Positions 17,247 through 25,978 of a stretch of 64,000 nt of DNA are shown here, in pieces (position 1 is the stretch's first letter; the number at the start of each line of letters is the position of its first letter). The position numbers and the translations under genes are program-made. The stretch spans positions 1,798,001-1,862,000 of the forward strand of contig NZ_PJMX01000001.1 of the NCBI RefSeq assembly GCF_002846415.1. The letters run 5' to 3'. The notes below the pieces were generated by a model, which had not been told where the DNA came from, searched no databases, and was given only the letters and a program-made list of their open reading frames with translations. Origin of the DNA: Streptomyces sp. TLI_146. Its GTDB lineage: Bacteria; Actinomycetota; Actinomycetes; Streptomycetales; Streptomycetaceae.

Positions 17247-17271
17247 GTTTTCCACTGACTGTTTTCCACTG
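17247..17271. promoter_or_regulatory. Direct repeat GTTTTCCACTG upstream of the aldolase
   Basis: GTTTTCCACTG occurs at 17247-17257 and again at 17261-17271, a 14-bp period, about 22-46 bp upstream of the aldolase start. Tandem boxes of this spacing are usual for regulator binding; the regulator is not identifiable here. Confidence 0.5.
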
Positions 17272-17343
17272 GCCGGAATCATCGATCCGCATAGCAGAAT
17301 TTAGTTATGGGCTTCCTTCGCGTCAATGGTTGCCCGAAACGGC

Positions 17344-17382
17344 CGGGGGCCGCGCGGTGAAGATCACCACGCGGCCCCCGGG
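17344..17382 (-). terminator. Strong terminator of the ETF operon
   Basis: CCGGGGGCCGCG(C)GGTG at 17344-17360 pairs with CACCACGCGGCCCCCGG at 17366-17382: a 17-bp stem with one mismatch and a 5-nt loop, starting 19 bp after the stop of the alpha subunit gene. Confidence 0.85.
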
Positions 17383-17400
17383 GCAGTACGAACGAGCAGG

Positions 17401-18363
17401 TCAGCCCTTGCGCGCCTGGACCTCTTCGGTCAGCTGCGGAACGACGTCGAACAGGTCGCCCACCACGCCGTAGTCGACCAGGTCGAAGATCGGGGCCTCG
17501 GCGTCCTTGTTGATCGCCACGATCGTCTTCGAGGTCTGCATACCGGCGCGGTGCTGGATCGCGCCGGAGATGCCGGACGCGATGTACAGCTGCGGCGAGA
17601 CCGACTTGCCGGTCTGGCCGACCTGGTTGGAGTGCGGGTACCAGCCGGCGTCGACGGCGGCGCGGGAGGCGCCGACGGCGGCACCGAGCGAGTCGGCGAG
17701 CGCCTCGATGATCGCGAAGTTCTCGGCGCCGTTGACGCCGCGGCCGCCGGAGACCACGATCGCGGCCTCGGTCAGCTCGGGGCGGCCGGTCGACTCGCGC
17801 GGGGTGCGGGAGACGACCTTGGTGCCGGTGGCCTGCGCGGAGAAGGTGACGGCCAGGGCCTCGACGGCGCCCGCGGCCGGGGCGGCCTCCACGGCGGCCG
17901 AGTTCGGCTTGACCGTGATGACCGGGGTGCCCTTGGAGACGCGGGACTTGGTGGTGTAGGAGGCGGCGAACGCCGACTGGGTGGCCACCGGGCCGTTGTC
18001 GCCGGCCTCCAGGTCGACGGCGTCGGTGATGATGCCGGAGCCGATGCGGACCGCGAGGCGGGCCGCGATCTCCTTGCCCTCGGCGGAGGACGGGACGAGC
18101 ACGGCGGCCGGGGAGACGGCCTCGTACGCGGCCTGGAGCGCGTCCACCTTCGGCACGACGAGGTAGTCGGCGAACTCCGGGGCGTCGGCGGTCAGCACAC
18201 GGGTGGCGCCGTGCTCGGCGAGCGCGGGCGCGGTGGCCTCGGCACCGGCGCCGACGGCGACCGCCACCGGCTCGCCGATGCGGCGGGCCAGCGTCAGCAG
18301 CTCCAGGGTCGGCTTGCGGACGGCGCCGTCGACGTGGTCGACGTAGACGAGAACTTCAGCCAT
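17401..18363 (-). CDS. etfA: Electron transfer flavoprotein, alpha subunit
   Basis: 320 aa (ATG at 18363, AGGAG about 10 nt upstream). N-terminal alpha/beta domain [13 protein letters not shown] and the C-terminal FAD-binding domain with [40 protein letters not shown] and the [15 protein letters not shown] motif that embraces FAD. With the beta subunit 69 bp upstream it forms the heterodimer that carries electrons from acyl-CoA and other dehydrogenases to the quinone pool. Length and motifs are complete. Confidence 0.95.
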   Translation of the reverse strand: MAEVLVYVDHVDGAVRKPTLELLTLARRIGEPVAVAVGAGAEATAPALAEHGATRVLTADAPEFADYLVVPKVDALQAAYEAVSPAAVLVPSSAEGKEIAARLAVRIGSGIITDAVDLEAGDNGPVATQSAFAASYTTKSRVSKGTPVITVKPNSAAVEAAPAAGAVEALAVTFSAQATGTKVVSRTPRESTGRPELTEAAIVVSGGRGVNGAENFAIIEALADSLGAAVGASRAAVDAGWYPHSNQVGQTGKSVSPQLYIASGISGAIQHRAGMQTSKTIVAINKDAEAPIFDLVDYGVVGDLFDVVPQLTEEVQARKG

Positions 18364-18432
18364 GGGACTCAATCTCCTGCGAAGTACGAAGAATCTGGGG
18401 GCGGTTGGGCGCTACGAGTCTGTCGACGAGCC

Positions 18433-19218
18433 CTAGATGAACTTCTGGCTCGCGAGGAACTCGGCCAGCTGCTTGCCGCCCTCGCCCTCGTCCTTGACGA
18501 TCGTGCCGGCGGTACGGGCCGGACGCTCGGCGGCCGAGTCGACCGCGGTCCAGGCGCCTTCGAGGCCGACCTCGTCGGCGTCCAGGTCCAGGTCGCCCAG
18601 GTCCAGCGACTCCACCGGCTTCTTCTTGGCGGCCATGATGCCCTTGAAGGACGGGTAGCGGGCCTCGCCCGACTGGTCCGTCACGGACACGACGGCCGGC
18701 AGGGACGCCTCCAGCTGCTCCGACGCGGTGTCGCCGTCGCGGCGGCCCTTGACCACGCCACCGTCGACCGAGACCTCGGAGAGGAGCGTCACCTGCGGAA
18801 CGTTCAGACGCTCGGCGAGCAGCGCCGGCAGCACGCCCATGGTGCCGTCGGTCGAGGCCATGCCGCAGACGACCAGGTCGTAACCGGTCTTCTCGATGGC
18901 CTTGGCGAGCACCAGCGAGGTGCCGACGACGTCGGTGCCGTGCAGGTCGTCGTCCTCGACGTGGACGGCCTTGTCGGCGCCCATGGAGAGCGCCTTGCGC
19001 AGCGCGTCCTTGGCGTCCTCGGGGCCGACGGTCAGCACGGTGATCTCCGCGTCGTCCGCCTCGTCGGCGATCTGCAGTGCCTGCTCGACCGCGTACTCGT
19101 CGAGTTCCGAAAGGAGGCCGTCGACGTCGTCGCGGTCGACGGTCAGGTCATCGGCGAAGTGCCGGTCGCCGGTGGCGTCGGGCACGTACTTCACACAGAC
19201 AACGATCCTCAAGCTCAC
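18433..19218 (-). CDS. etfB: Electron transfer flavoprotein, beta subunit
   Basis: 261 aa from a GTG with AGGAG 8 nt upstream. Shows the family's MSLRIVVCVKYVPD start, DEYAVEQALQI, the nucleotide-binding VLTVGPEDA and VVCGMASTDGTMGVLPALLAE segments, and the signature GEARYPSFKGIMAAKKKPVE. It binds AMP/FAD together with the alpha subunit; the two genes form an operon ended by the hairpin at 17344. A TACT-N4-AGTA palindrome lies about 110 bp upstream. Confidence 0.95.
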   Translation of the reverse strand: MSLRIVVCVKYVPDATGDRHFADDLTVDRDDVDGLLSELDEYAVEQALQIADEADDAEITVLTVGPEDAKDALRKALSMGADKAVHVEDDDLHGTDVVGTSLVLAKAIEKTGYDLVVCGMASTDGTMGVLPALLAERLNVPQVTLLSEVSVDGGVVKGRRDGDTASEQLEASLPAVVSVTDQSGEARYPSFKGIMAAKKKPVESLDLGDLDLDADEVGLEGAWTAVDSAAERPARTAGTIVKDEGEGGKQLAEFLASQKFI

Positions 19219-19326
19219 GCCGGCTCTCCTACTGCATCGTCATTTCTGGGCTGCCTTGTTGCACGCAGCATAGGCGCCTGATGGGGCGGTTTCCGGTCGG
19301 GGCGACCGACGCTCCGAAGGAAATAT

Positions 19327-19338
19327 TACTCGTCAGTA
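19327..19338. promoter_or_regulatory. Possible operator TACTCGTCAGTA upstream of the ETF operon
   Basis: TACT-CGTC-AGTA lies about 109 bp before the etfB start, within AT-richer DNA likely to hold the promoter. The arms match those of TetR-type operators seen at fatty-acid-oxidation genes, but four-base arms are short and this could be chance. Confidence 0.3.
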
Positions 19339-19418
19339 CACCCACTGTGTTCCCCGTAAGCAAGCGCTTTGAACTGTGACGTTGCCAACGCTGAGTAACC
19401 GGCGGGTACGGAGACGAT

Positions 19419-19928
19419 TCAGTCGCGCAGAGCGTTGAAGCGACCCTGGTGGTAGAGGAGCGGACGGCCCGCCCCGGCGGGCTCGCCGAAGACCGCCTGG
19501 CCGACCACGATGCGGTGGTCCCCGGCCGGGATGCGCGCGACCACCCGGCACACCAGCCAGGCCAGCACGCCGTCGAGCACCGGCACGCCCTCGGGTCCCG
19601 GCTGCCAGCGGGTGGCACCGCCGAAGCGGTCGGCGCCGCTGCGGGCGAAGGTCGCGGCGAGGTCTTCCTGGTGTTCGCCGAGGATGTGGACGCCTATGTG
19701 CTCGGCCTCGGAGACGACGGGCCAGCTGGAGGATCCGGTGCCGATGCCGAACGAGAGCAACGGCGGCTCGGCGGCGACGGAGTTGAGGGAGGTGGCGGTG
19801 AAGCCGACGGGCCGGCCGTCACGCTGCGCGGTGATCACCGCCACACCGGCGGCGTGCTGGCGGAAGACCGCGCGGAACAGCTGGGGGGAGGCGGGGCGTG
19901 CGGTGCCGAGCTCGGGCGAAGCCGTCAT
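19419..19928 (-). CDS. Flavin reductase family protein
   Basis: 169 aa from the ATG at 19928. A split-barrel FMN-binding flavin reductase (HpaC/SsuE-like fold): FRAVFRQHAAGVAVIT near the start, GFTATSLNSVAAEPPLLSFGI (the conserved flavin-binding segment, residues about 42-62), and HRIVVGQAVF near the end. It supplies reduced flavin to a two-component monooxygenase. The small Cys-containing leader peptide 44 bp upstream suggests it is expressed in response to cysteine/sulfur starvation, fitting a role in organosulfur desulfonation. Confidence 0.88.
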   Translation of the reverse strand: MTASPELGTARPASPQLFRAVFRQHAAGVAVITAQRDGRPVGFTATSLNSVAAEPPLLSFGIGTGSSSWPVVSEAEHIGVHILGEHQEDLAATFARSGADRFGGATRWQPGPEGVPVLDGVLAWLVCRVVARIPAGDHRIVVGQAVFGEPAGAGRPLLYHQGRFNALRD

Positions 19929-19964
19929 GGAGTTGTCCTTCTGCGGTGGGTGCGAGGGGGCTGG

Positions 19965-19981
19965 GGGCTGCTCAGCAGCCC
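19965..19981 (-). promoter_or_regulatory. Hairpin overlapping the end of the leader peptide
   Basis: On the transcript GGGCUGC-UGA-GCAGCCC forms a 7-bp stem with a 3-nt loop that contains the last Gly and Cys codons and the stop codon of the leader peptide, so a ribosome paused at the Cys codons would open it. This arrangement fits translation-dependent attenuation. Confidence 0.6.
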
Positions 19982-20052
19982 GGACAGCGCGCACTTGCGT
20001 TGCGGGCGAGGTCCACATGGACGCGCCCGAAGAGAAGGATTCTGGTCGGCAC
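19972..20052 (-). CDS. Cys-rich leader peptide (putative cysteine-responsive attenuator)
   Basis: A 26-codon reading frame from a GTG, ending RVHVDLARNASARCPGC-stop. The HVDL-x-R-x-x-S-x-x-C pattern with terminal cysteines is the hallmark of actinobacterial Cys leader peptides found upstream of sulfur-assimilation genes. It ends 44 nt before the flavin reductase start, and a hairpin covers its last codons. The start lacks a good Shine-Dalgarno; an overlapping ATG in another frame does not give the motif. Low charged Cys-tRNA would stall ribosomes at the Cys codons and raise expression of the downstream gene. Confidence 0.75.
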   Translation of the reverse strand: MPTRILLFGRVHVDLARNASARCPGC

Positions 20053-20135
20053 ATCGTCAGATTGACGATTGCCGGTGGCCCCAGTCAAGTGCCTTCTACG
20101 ATGTGGGAGATCCATCACGGCCCGCTCCACGCAGC

Positions 20136-20456
20136 TCACACCGCCTTTCCGAGTGCGGCGATCACATCGGCCCGGCGCGGCTGACCGGCCGCGCGGCGCA
20201 CGATCCGGCCGGTGCGGTCCAGGACCAGGACCGTCGGCGTGACCCGGATGTCCAGGGCGCGCACCAGCGCCAGGTGCTCCTCGGCGTCGATCTCCACATG
20301 GGCGACCCCCGCCACCATCGCGGCAACGTCCGCCAGGGTGCGCCGAGTTGCCCGGCAGGGCTGGCAGAACGCGCTGGAGAACTGCACGAGGGTCGCCCGC
20401 TCGCCCAGCTCCGCGCCCAACTGGGCTGCTCCCAGCCTCGGCCCGTCCTCGCGCAC
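20136..20456 (-). CDS. Thioredoxin-family protein
   Basis: 106 aa from a GTG. One thioredoxin domain with the redox site FCQPC (residues about 30-34, CQPC) after a short N-terminal helix, the conserved cis-proline in VTPTVLVLD, and no signal peptide, so it is cytosolic. It lies 84 bp upstream of the leader peptide/flavin reductase unit on the same strand and might share its redox or sulfur role, but the leader and its hairpin start a separate regulatory unit. Confidence 0.85.
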   Translation of the reverse strand: MREDGPRLGAAQLGAELGERATLVQFSSAFCQPCRATRRTLADVAAMVAGVAHVEIDAEEHLALVRALDIRVTPTVLVLDRTGRIVRRAAGQPRRADVIAALGKAV

Positions 20457-20687
20457 CGCGCTTCCTCTCCTCGATCCGGCCGTCCGGCGTGTTCAGCGCC
20501 GAAGGCCGCCCGGAAGATTCCCGGCTGCCCCGACCTGGGCGTACGTGATGAGAATCTCCCCGTCCCAAGGCCCCAGGACTGGCCACCACGGCGCGTATCG
20601 GGCACGATCTGCCCAACGCCGAAAACCTACGGCTGCGTAACTTCCACCGGGAGAACCCTCCCCGGGAAACAGAAGGGTCTTCTCCAG

Positions 20688-21419
20688 ATGGCAGAACTCG
20701 TCTATCGGCCGGTCGTCGGCGCCGCTCTCACGATGTTCAAGGCGCTCGACCTGAAGATCGACACCCAGGGTTCGGAGAACATCCCCCGCTCCGGCGGCGC
20801 GGTGCTGGTCAGCAACCACATCAGCTATCTGGACTTCATCTTCACCGGGCTCGCCGCGCTGCCGCAGAAGCGCCTGGTGCGCTTCATGGCGAAGGAGTCG
20901 GTCTTCCGGCACAAGATCTCGGGCCCGCTGATGCGCGGCATGAAGCACATCCCGGTCGACCGCAAGCAGGGCGAGGCGGCGTACGCGCACGCCCTGGACT
21001 CGCTGCGCTCGGGAGAGATCGTCGGGGTCTTCCCCGAGGCGACCATCTCGCAGTCGTTCACGCTGAAGACCTTCAAGTCGGGCGCGGCCCGGCTCGCTCA
21101 GGAGGCCGGGGTCCCGCTGATCCCGATGGCGCTGTGGGGCACCCAGCGGGTATGGACCAAGGGCCGTCCGCGCAACTTCAAGCGCAGCCACATCCCCGTC
21201 ACCATCCGGGTCGGCGAGCCGGTCGAGGCCCCCGCCGACCAGTACGCGGGAGCGATCACCCGGCGGCTGCGCGAGCGGTGCCAGGAGCTCCTGGAAGCCG
21301 CCCAGCGCGCCTATCCCGTACGTCCCAAGGACGCCGCGGACACCTGGTGGATCCCGGCCCACCTCGGCGGCACCGCGCCCACGCCCGAAGAGGTGCGCGA
21401 GCGCGAGGCCAGCCGCTGA
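20688..21419 (+). CDS. 1-acyl-sn-glycerol-3-phosphate acyltransferase-like protein
   Basis: 243 aa; ATG at 20688 with GAAGGG upstream. PlsC-type motifs: NHISYLD (HX4D catalytic pair, residues about 44-50), a phosphate-binding arginine in FRHKISGPLMRGMKHIPVDR, and FPEATIS replacing the FPEGT block. It should transfer an acyl chain to lysophosphatidic acid or a related acceptor at the membrane. Divergent from the thioredoxin gene. Confidence 0.88.
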   Translation: MAELVYRPVVGAALTMFKALDLKIDTQGSENIPRSGGAVLVSNHISYLDFIFTGLAALPQKRLVRFMAKESVFRHKISGPLMRGMKHIPVDRKQGEAAYAHALDSLRSGEIVGVFPEATISQSFTLKTFKSGAARLAQEAGVPLIPMALWGTQRVWTKGRPRNFKRSHIPVTIRVGEPVEAPADQYAGAITRRLRERCQELLEAAQRAYPVRPKDAADTWWIPAHLGGTAPTPEEVREREASR

Positions 21420-21443
21420 GCCGGCGCGGGGGCCGCTGAATCG

Positions 21444-22142
21444 TCACGCCCCGGCGGCGACCGGGGCGTGGACGGTGATCCGCGCCCCGGGGCTCACCTT
21501 CTCCAGGAGCTCGGCGAGCTCCGCCGCCGCCTCTTCCAGGGCGCAGTGCGGGGCCATCCCCTCCAGCAGGAAGAGGGCGTTGACGGAGTCGTCGGTGAGC
21601 CGGGTCCGCACGCCCTGGCGCCAGTTCCAGCGGCGGCAGGTGACGCCCTCGTCGTCGCACCACACCACCTCGCCCGCGTCCGGGTGCTCGACGGCCGCCT
21701 CGCCGCCCGCGACGGTGGGGAACGGCTCGTCGCCGGTGGCCCGCACCAGTCGCATCGACCCGGCGATGCGGTCGGTGTCCTCGCCGCCGACCGGGATCAG
21801 ATGGGCGACGCTGATCGCGTTGTAGACGTCGACGAGCCGGTTGATGCGCGGCAGGCCGCCGTCGGCGAGCGCGCGCCTGGCGAGCGCCTCGGCCGAGTTG
21901 CGGGTGCGCGAGGGCTTGGCGCCGAACGCGGTGTACGCGTCGCGCCAGGCAACCATGTGCGGGTCCTCGTGCGGGGCGAGCGCGCCGAGCCGCTCGCGCA
22001 GCCGCCGGGCGGCCTCGTCGAGCAGCGCCGAACTCGCCTCGTCGCTGGGGCCGTTGACGAGTCCGCGGGCCTGGACGGCGACATGGGTGAAGCCGGGCGC
22101 GAGCGCGCGCACCTCGTCGGACACGGTGAGCGTGAGCGTCAT
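21444..22142 (-). CDS. B3/B4 tRNA-binding domain protein (PheT B3/4-like)
   Basis: 232 aa, almost entirely a stand-alone B3/B4 domain as found in the beta subunit of Phe-tRNA synthetase: TAFGAKPSRTRNSAEALARR, INRLVDVYNAISVAHLIPVGGEDTD, and a GEVVWCDDEGVTCRRWNWRQG stretch. Free-standing copies are proposed to act in editing mis-charged tRNA or amino-acid-related control. ATG start. It converges with the acyltransferase gene 24 bp away. Confidence 0.85.
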   Translation of the reverse strand: MTLTLTVSDEVRALAPGFTHVAVQARGLVNGPSDEASSALLDEAARRLRERLGALAPHEDPHMVAWRDAYTAFGAKPSRTRNSAEALARRALADGGLPRINRLVDVYNAISVAHLIPVGGEDTDRIAGSMRLVRATGDEPFPTVAGGEAAVEHPDAGEVVWCDDEGVTCRRWNWRQGVRTRLTDDSVNALFLLEGMAPHCALEEAAAELAELLEKVSPGARITVHAPVAAGA

Positions 22143-22297
22143 GGTCGGTCGTGCCTCACAGTTCGGTCGGGAGCGTCCGCCAGAGGTGGGGACGGTCGGG
22201 CGCGGCCTTCAGAGCGGCCGGCACCATCGGATGCGGTACATCATAGAGTACTGGATAGTCCACCTCACTGAACTGCGGCCGGCGCGGGCACACGAAA

Positions 22298-22335
22298 GCG
22301 GCCGACCGCGAGTCAATGACTTTACGGTCGGCCGC
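22298..22335 (-). terminator. Stem-loop downstream of the threonine aldolase operon
   Basis: GCGGCCGACCG at 22298-22308 pairs perfectly with CGGTCGGCCGC at 22325-22335 (11 bp, 16-nt loop), 29 bp beyond the stop of the aldolase gene. Confidence 0.75.
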
Positions 22336-22364
22336 ATACGTATTTAGCCACTGAGACTATTGCC

Positions 22365-23426
22365 TCAGCGGGACATCTCTTCCTTGAGCGCCGTGAGGAA
22401 GCCGTCCACGTCGTCCTCGGTGGTGTCGTACGAGCACATCCAGCGCACGTCGCCGGCCGCCTCGTCCCAGAAGTAGAAGCGGTAGCGCTTCTGCAGCCGC
22501 TCGCTCACGTCGTGCGGCAGCCGGGCGAAGACCGCGTTCGCCTGGACCGGGTAGAGGATCTCCACCCCGTCCACCGAGCGGACGCCCTCGGCCAGGCGCT
22601 GCGCCATGGCGTTGGCGTGGCGCGCGTTGCGCAGCCACAGGTCCTTGGCGAGCAGCGCCTCCAACTGCACCGAGACGAACCGCATCTTGGAGGCGAGCTG
22701 CATCGACATCTTGCGGATGTGCTTCATCCGGCGCACCGCGTCCGGGTTGAGCACCACGACGGCCTCGCCGAACAGCATGCCGTTCTTGGTGCCGCCGTAC
22801 GAGATCACGTCGACGCCCGCGGCGTTGGTGAACGCACGCATCGGCACGTTCAGCGACGCGGCCGCGTTGGCTATCCGGGCGCCGTCGAGGTGCACCTTCA
22901 TGCCGTGCTGGTGGGCGTGGTCGCAGATCGCGCGGATCTCGTCCGGCGTGTAGACCGTGCCCAGCTCGGTGTTCTGGGCGAGCGAGACGACCTGCGGCAT
23001 CGCGCGGTGCTCGTCCTCCCAGCCCCAGGCCTGCCGGTCGATGAGCTCGGGGGTGAGCTTGCCGTCCGGCGTCGGCACGGTGAGCATCTTCAGGCCCGCC
23101 ATGCGCTCCGGCGCGCCGCCCTCGTCCACGTTGATGTGCGCGGACTCGGCGCAGATCACCGATCCCCAGCGGTCGGTCAGCGCCTGGAGGGCGACGACGT
23201 TGGCGCCCGTCCCGTTGAAGACCGGGAACGCCTCGGCGCTCGCGCCGAAGTGGCTGTGGATGACGCGCTGGAGGTGGTCGGTGTAGTCGTCCTCCCCGTA
23301 CGCGATCTGGTGCCCGCCGTTGGCGAGGGCGATGGCGGCCAGGACCTCGGGGTGCACGCCCGCGTAGTTGTCGCTGGCGAAGCCGCGCACCTCGGGGTCG
23401 TGGTGCCGTCGCGCGTCGGTCTTCAC
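22365..23426 (-). CDS. Low-specificity L-threonine aldolase
   Basis: 353 aa from a GTG that overlaps the stop of the preceding SDR gene (GTGA); another in-frame GTG lies six codons upstream. A fold-type I PLP enzyme of the beta-eliminating lyase/threonine aldolase group: FASDNYAGVHPEV at the start, AYGEDDYT, FNGTGANV, HLDGARIANAA, and SYGGTKNGMLFGEAVV with the PLP lysine. It cleaves L-threonine or allo-threonine to glycine and acetaldehyde. It is the last gene of a DUF6421-SDR-aldolase operon. Confidence 0.9.
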   Translation of the reverse strand: MKTDARRHHDPEVRGFASDNYAGVHPEVLAAIALANGGHQIAYGEDDYTDHLQRVIHSHFGASAEAFPVFNGTGANVVALQALTDRWGSVICAESAHINVDEGGAPERMAGLKMLTVPTPDGKLTPELIDRQAWGWEDEHRAMPQVVSLAQNTELGTVYTPDEIRAICDHAHQHGMKVHLDGARIANAAASLNVPMRAFTNAAGVDVISYGGTKNGMLFGEAVVVLNPDAVRRMKHIRKMSMQLASKMRFVSVQLEALLAKDLWLRNARHANAMAQRLAEGVRSVDGVEILYPVQANAVFARLPHDVSERLQKRYRFYFWDEAAGDVRWMCSYDTTEDDVDGFLTALKEEMSR

Positions 23427-24184
23427 GGCTTGGGGGTCAGCCACAGGCGCTGTCCATTCACTTCCACGGCGGGCCGCTCCCAGACTCCGGCGATGGCCTC
23501 GGCCAGCTCCTTGACGTCGGTGAAGCCCGCGAACTTCGCATTCGGGCGCTCGGCGCGCATCGCGTCGTGCACCAGTGCCTTGATCACCAGGATGGCAGCA
23601 GCGGCGCCCGGCCCCTCCTCGCCCCCCGCCTTGCGGAAGGCGTCGGCGAGCGCGAGGGTCCACGCCTCGGCCGCGGCCTTGCCCGCGTTGTACGCGGCGT
23701 TGTTCGCGGTGGGCTTGTGCGCCCCGGACTGGCTCACCAGCACATAACGGCCGCGGTCGCTGCGCAGCAGCCCGTCATGGAAGGCCAGCGAGGTGTGCTG
23801 CACGGTCTTGATGAGCAGCTTCTCCAGGAGCTCCCAGTCGGCGAGGTCGGTCTCCGCAAAGGAGGCGCTGCCGCGCCAGCCGCCCACGAGGTGGACCAGA
23901 CCGTCGATCCGGCCGAACTCCTTCTCGGTCCTGGCCGCCCACTCGCGGGTGGCGTCCAGGTCGAGCAGGTCGACGGTGTCGCCCACGACGGTCGCCCCGC
24001 CGTGTGCGTAGCGCGCCGCGTCGACGGCCTCGGCCAGCCGTGCGGCGTCCGCGTCGGACGCCACCACGATGGCACCCGCCTCGGCGAGCGTGAGCAGGGC
24101 GGCGCGGCCCGCGGGGCCCGCCGCACCGGCCACCGCGATCACGGCGCCGCTCAGCGGCCCGTTGCCATTCCCATTGCCGTTCAT
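23423..24184 (-). CDS. Short-chain dehydrogenase/reductase family protein
   Basis: 253 aa from the ATG at 24184 with a perfect GGAGGAG 6 nt upstream. Rossmann motif VAGAAGPAGRAALLTLAEAGA (GxxGxxG-like, variant) near residue 18, VDLLD, HLVGGWRG in place of NNAG, and YNAGKAA with the catalytic Tyr and Lys (YxxxK). A short Asn-Gly run (MNGNGNGNG) opens the protein. Coupled by a 4-bp overlap to the threonine aldolase gene and 23 bp behind the DUF6421 gene, so all three probably act on one pathway, not known. Confidence 0.85.
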   Translation of the reverse strand: MNGNGNGNGPLSGAVIAVAGAAGPAGRAALLTLAEAGAIVVASDADAARLAEAVDAARYAHGGATVVGDTVDLLDLDATREWAARTEKEFGRIDGLVHLVGGWRGSASFAETDLADWELLEKLLIKTVQHTSLAFHDGLLRSDRGRYVLVSQSGAHKPTANNAAYNAGKAAAEAWTLALADAFRKAGGEEGPGAAAAILVIKALVHDAMRAERPNAKFAGFTDVKELAEAIAGVWERPAVEVNGQRLWLTPKP

Positions 24185-24207
24185 GATCGTCTCCTCCGTA
24201 CGAGCGC

Positions 24208-25605
24208 TCACGCGGCAGCTCGATCAGCGTCCGCCGCGGTGATCCCCTTGGTGGAGGCAATCACGTCCTTCAGCTTCTTGGCGAGCGCCTCATAGAACAT
24301 GCTCAGGGGAAACTCGTCCGCGAGCACGTCGTCGACCAGTTTGCGCGGCGGCAGCGAGAGGTCCAGGGCGTCCGGGCCCTTGGCCCAGCGGGATCCCGGG
24401 TGCGGCGCGAGGTAGGTGGAGACCAGGTCGTACGCGGCGAACCAGTGCACCAGCTTCGGGCGGTCGATGCCGTCCCGGTAGAGCTTCTCGATCTCGGCGC
24501 AGAGCTCGTTGGTGACCCGGGGGGCCTGCTCCCAGTCGATGTGCAGCTTGTTGTCGGTCCAGCGCACCACGTCGTGCTTGTGGAGGTACGCGAAGAGCAG
24601 CTGGCCGCCGAGGCCGTCGTAGTTGCGGTTGCGGTCGCCGGAGACCGGGAAGCGGAACATCCGGTCGAAGAGCACCGCGTACTGCACGTCGCGGCCGTGC
24701 CGGTTGCCCTCGGCCTCCAGCTTCACGGCCTCCTTGAAGGCGGTGAGGTCGCAGCGCAGCTCCTCCAGGCCGTACATCCAGAACGGCTGGCGCTGCTTGA
24801 TCATGAACGGGTCGAAGGGCAGGTCGCCGTGGCTGTGGGTGCGGTCGTGGACCATGTCCCAGAGCACGAAGGCCTCTTCGCAGCGCTTCTGGTCGTGGAC
24901 CATCGCGGCGATGTCCTCGGGCAGCTCCAGGCCCAGGATGTCGACGGCCGCGTCGGTGACCCGGCGGAAGCGGGCGGCCTCGCGGTCGCAGAAGATGCCG
25001 CCCCAGGTGAAGCGCTCGGGCGCCTCGCGCACGGCGATGGTCTCCGGGAAGAGGACGGCCGAGTGGGTGTCGTACCCGGCGGTGAAGTCCTCGAAGGCGA
25101 TGCCGCAGAAGAGCGGGTTGTCGTAGCGGGTGGCCTCCAGCTCGGCCAGCCAGTCGGGCCACACCATGCGCAGCACGACCGCCTCGAAGTTGCGGTCCAG
25201 GTTGCCGTTCTGCGTGTACATGGGGAAGAGGACAAGGCGCTGCAACCCGTCGGCGCGGTCCGCGGCCGGGTGGAAGGCGAGCAGCGAGTCCAGGAAGTCC
25301 GGCACGTCGAAGGCGCTGTCGGCCCACTTGCGCAGGTCCGCGACGAGCGCGCGGTGGTACGCGGCATCGTGCGGCACCAGCGGGGAGAGGTCCTCGACCG
25401 CGCCCGCCATCCGCTCGACCACGGCCTCCACGGCGGCACGGGCCGGTGCGCCCTCGGCGTCGAAGTCGATGGAGCCGTCCTTGGACTGCCAGGGCCGGAT
25501 CTCCTCGACGGAACTCTTGAGCACGGTCCAGGCAGGGTGCTCGACCACGGCCGGGTCGGCGATCCCGCCCTCTGCAGCCACGTCCTGCACAAGAATTTCC
25601 GTCAT
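24208..25605 (-). CDS. DUF6421-family protein
   Basis: 465 aa from the ATG at 25605 (GGAGGAA upstream). A well-conserved-looking Streptomyces protein with no recognisable catalytic fold. Notable segments are LFPMYTQNGNLDRNFEA, FEDFTAGYDTHSAVLFPETIAVREAPERFTWGGIFCDREAARF, and VHDRTHSHGDLPFDPFMIKQRQPFWMYG with several His/Asp residues that could bind metal. It heads an operon with an SDR protein and threonine aldolase. Function unknown. Confidence 0.8.
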   Translation of the reverse strand: MTEILVQDVAAEGGIADPAVVEHPAWTVLKSSVEEIRPWQSKDGSIDFDAEGAPARAAVEAVVERMAGAVEDLSPLVPHDAAYHRALVADLRKWADSAFDVPDFLDSLLAFHPAADRADGLQRLVLFPMYTQNGNLDRNFEAVVLRMVWPDWLAELEATRYDNPLFCGIAFEDFTAGYDTHSAVLFPETIAVREAPERFTWGGIFCDREAARFRRVTDAAVDILGLELPEDIAAMVHDQKRCEEAFVLWDMVHDRTHSHGDLPFDPFMIKQRQPFWMYGLEELRCDLTAFKEAVKLEAEGNRHGRDVQYAVLFDRMFRFPVSGDRNRNYDGLGGQLLFAYLHKHDVVRWTDNKLHIDWEQAPRVTNELCAEIEKLYRDGIDRPKLVHWFAAYDLVSTYLAPHPGSRWAKGPDALDLSLPPRKLVDDVLADEFPLSMFYEALAKKLKDVIASTKGITAADADRAAA

Positions 25606-25978
25606 GTCACTTCCTCCACAGGAGAACCTCGCGTTAAGACACCGTATCCGTGTTCGGTTCACCCACTCAAGGGGGATCCCGGGAAATTATCCTGTGCGCC
25701 GTCACACAGACCGCTGTTTTTTCTGTGACGCTCCCCCGGCGCGCTCGGTTCTGCCACGGCGCGGACGTAGTGCTCCCCCGCGTCAAGGATCCGGGGACTC
25801 GCCCACCTCCGGGTGACCCGTCACACGCCCGCACGCCCTGCGGCGTACGGGCGGACGCCTCCACTGCCCCGCGCGAGCCGGGGTCCCACGCGCGCCCCGG
25901 CCGTTAGGCTGCGGCACTGCCGCGTGCGCACGGGACTGCGCCGCGCGCAAACCGCCGTCGACGGAAGCGAGGCCTGTC
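25606..25978. other. Intergenic region with an inverted repeat, no gene seen
   Basis: This 373-bp divergent spacer serves the DUF6421 operon and the phosphodiesterase gene. CGTCACA at 25700-25706 is the inverse of TGTGACG at 25724-25730, a 7-bp arm pair across a T-rich centre that could be a CRP-like operator or promoter element. No coding sequence is supported. Confidence 0.4.

Noticed and set aside
22230..22262. Imperfect palindrome GTACATCATAGAGTAC in the spacer upstream of the B3/B4 gene
   Set aside because: Only partly symmetric and not matched to any adjacent regulator; not strong enough to call an operator.
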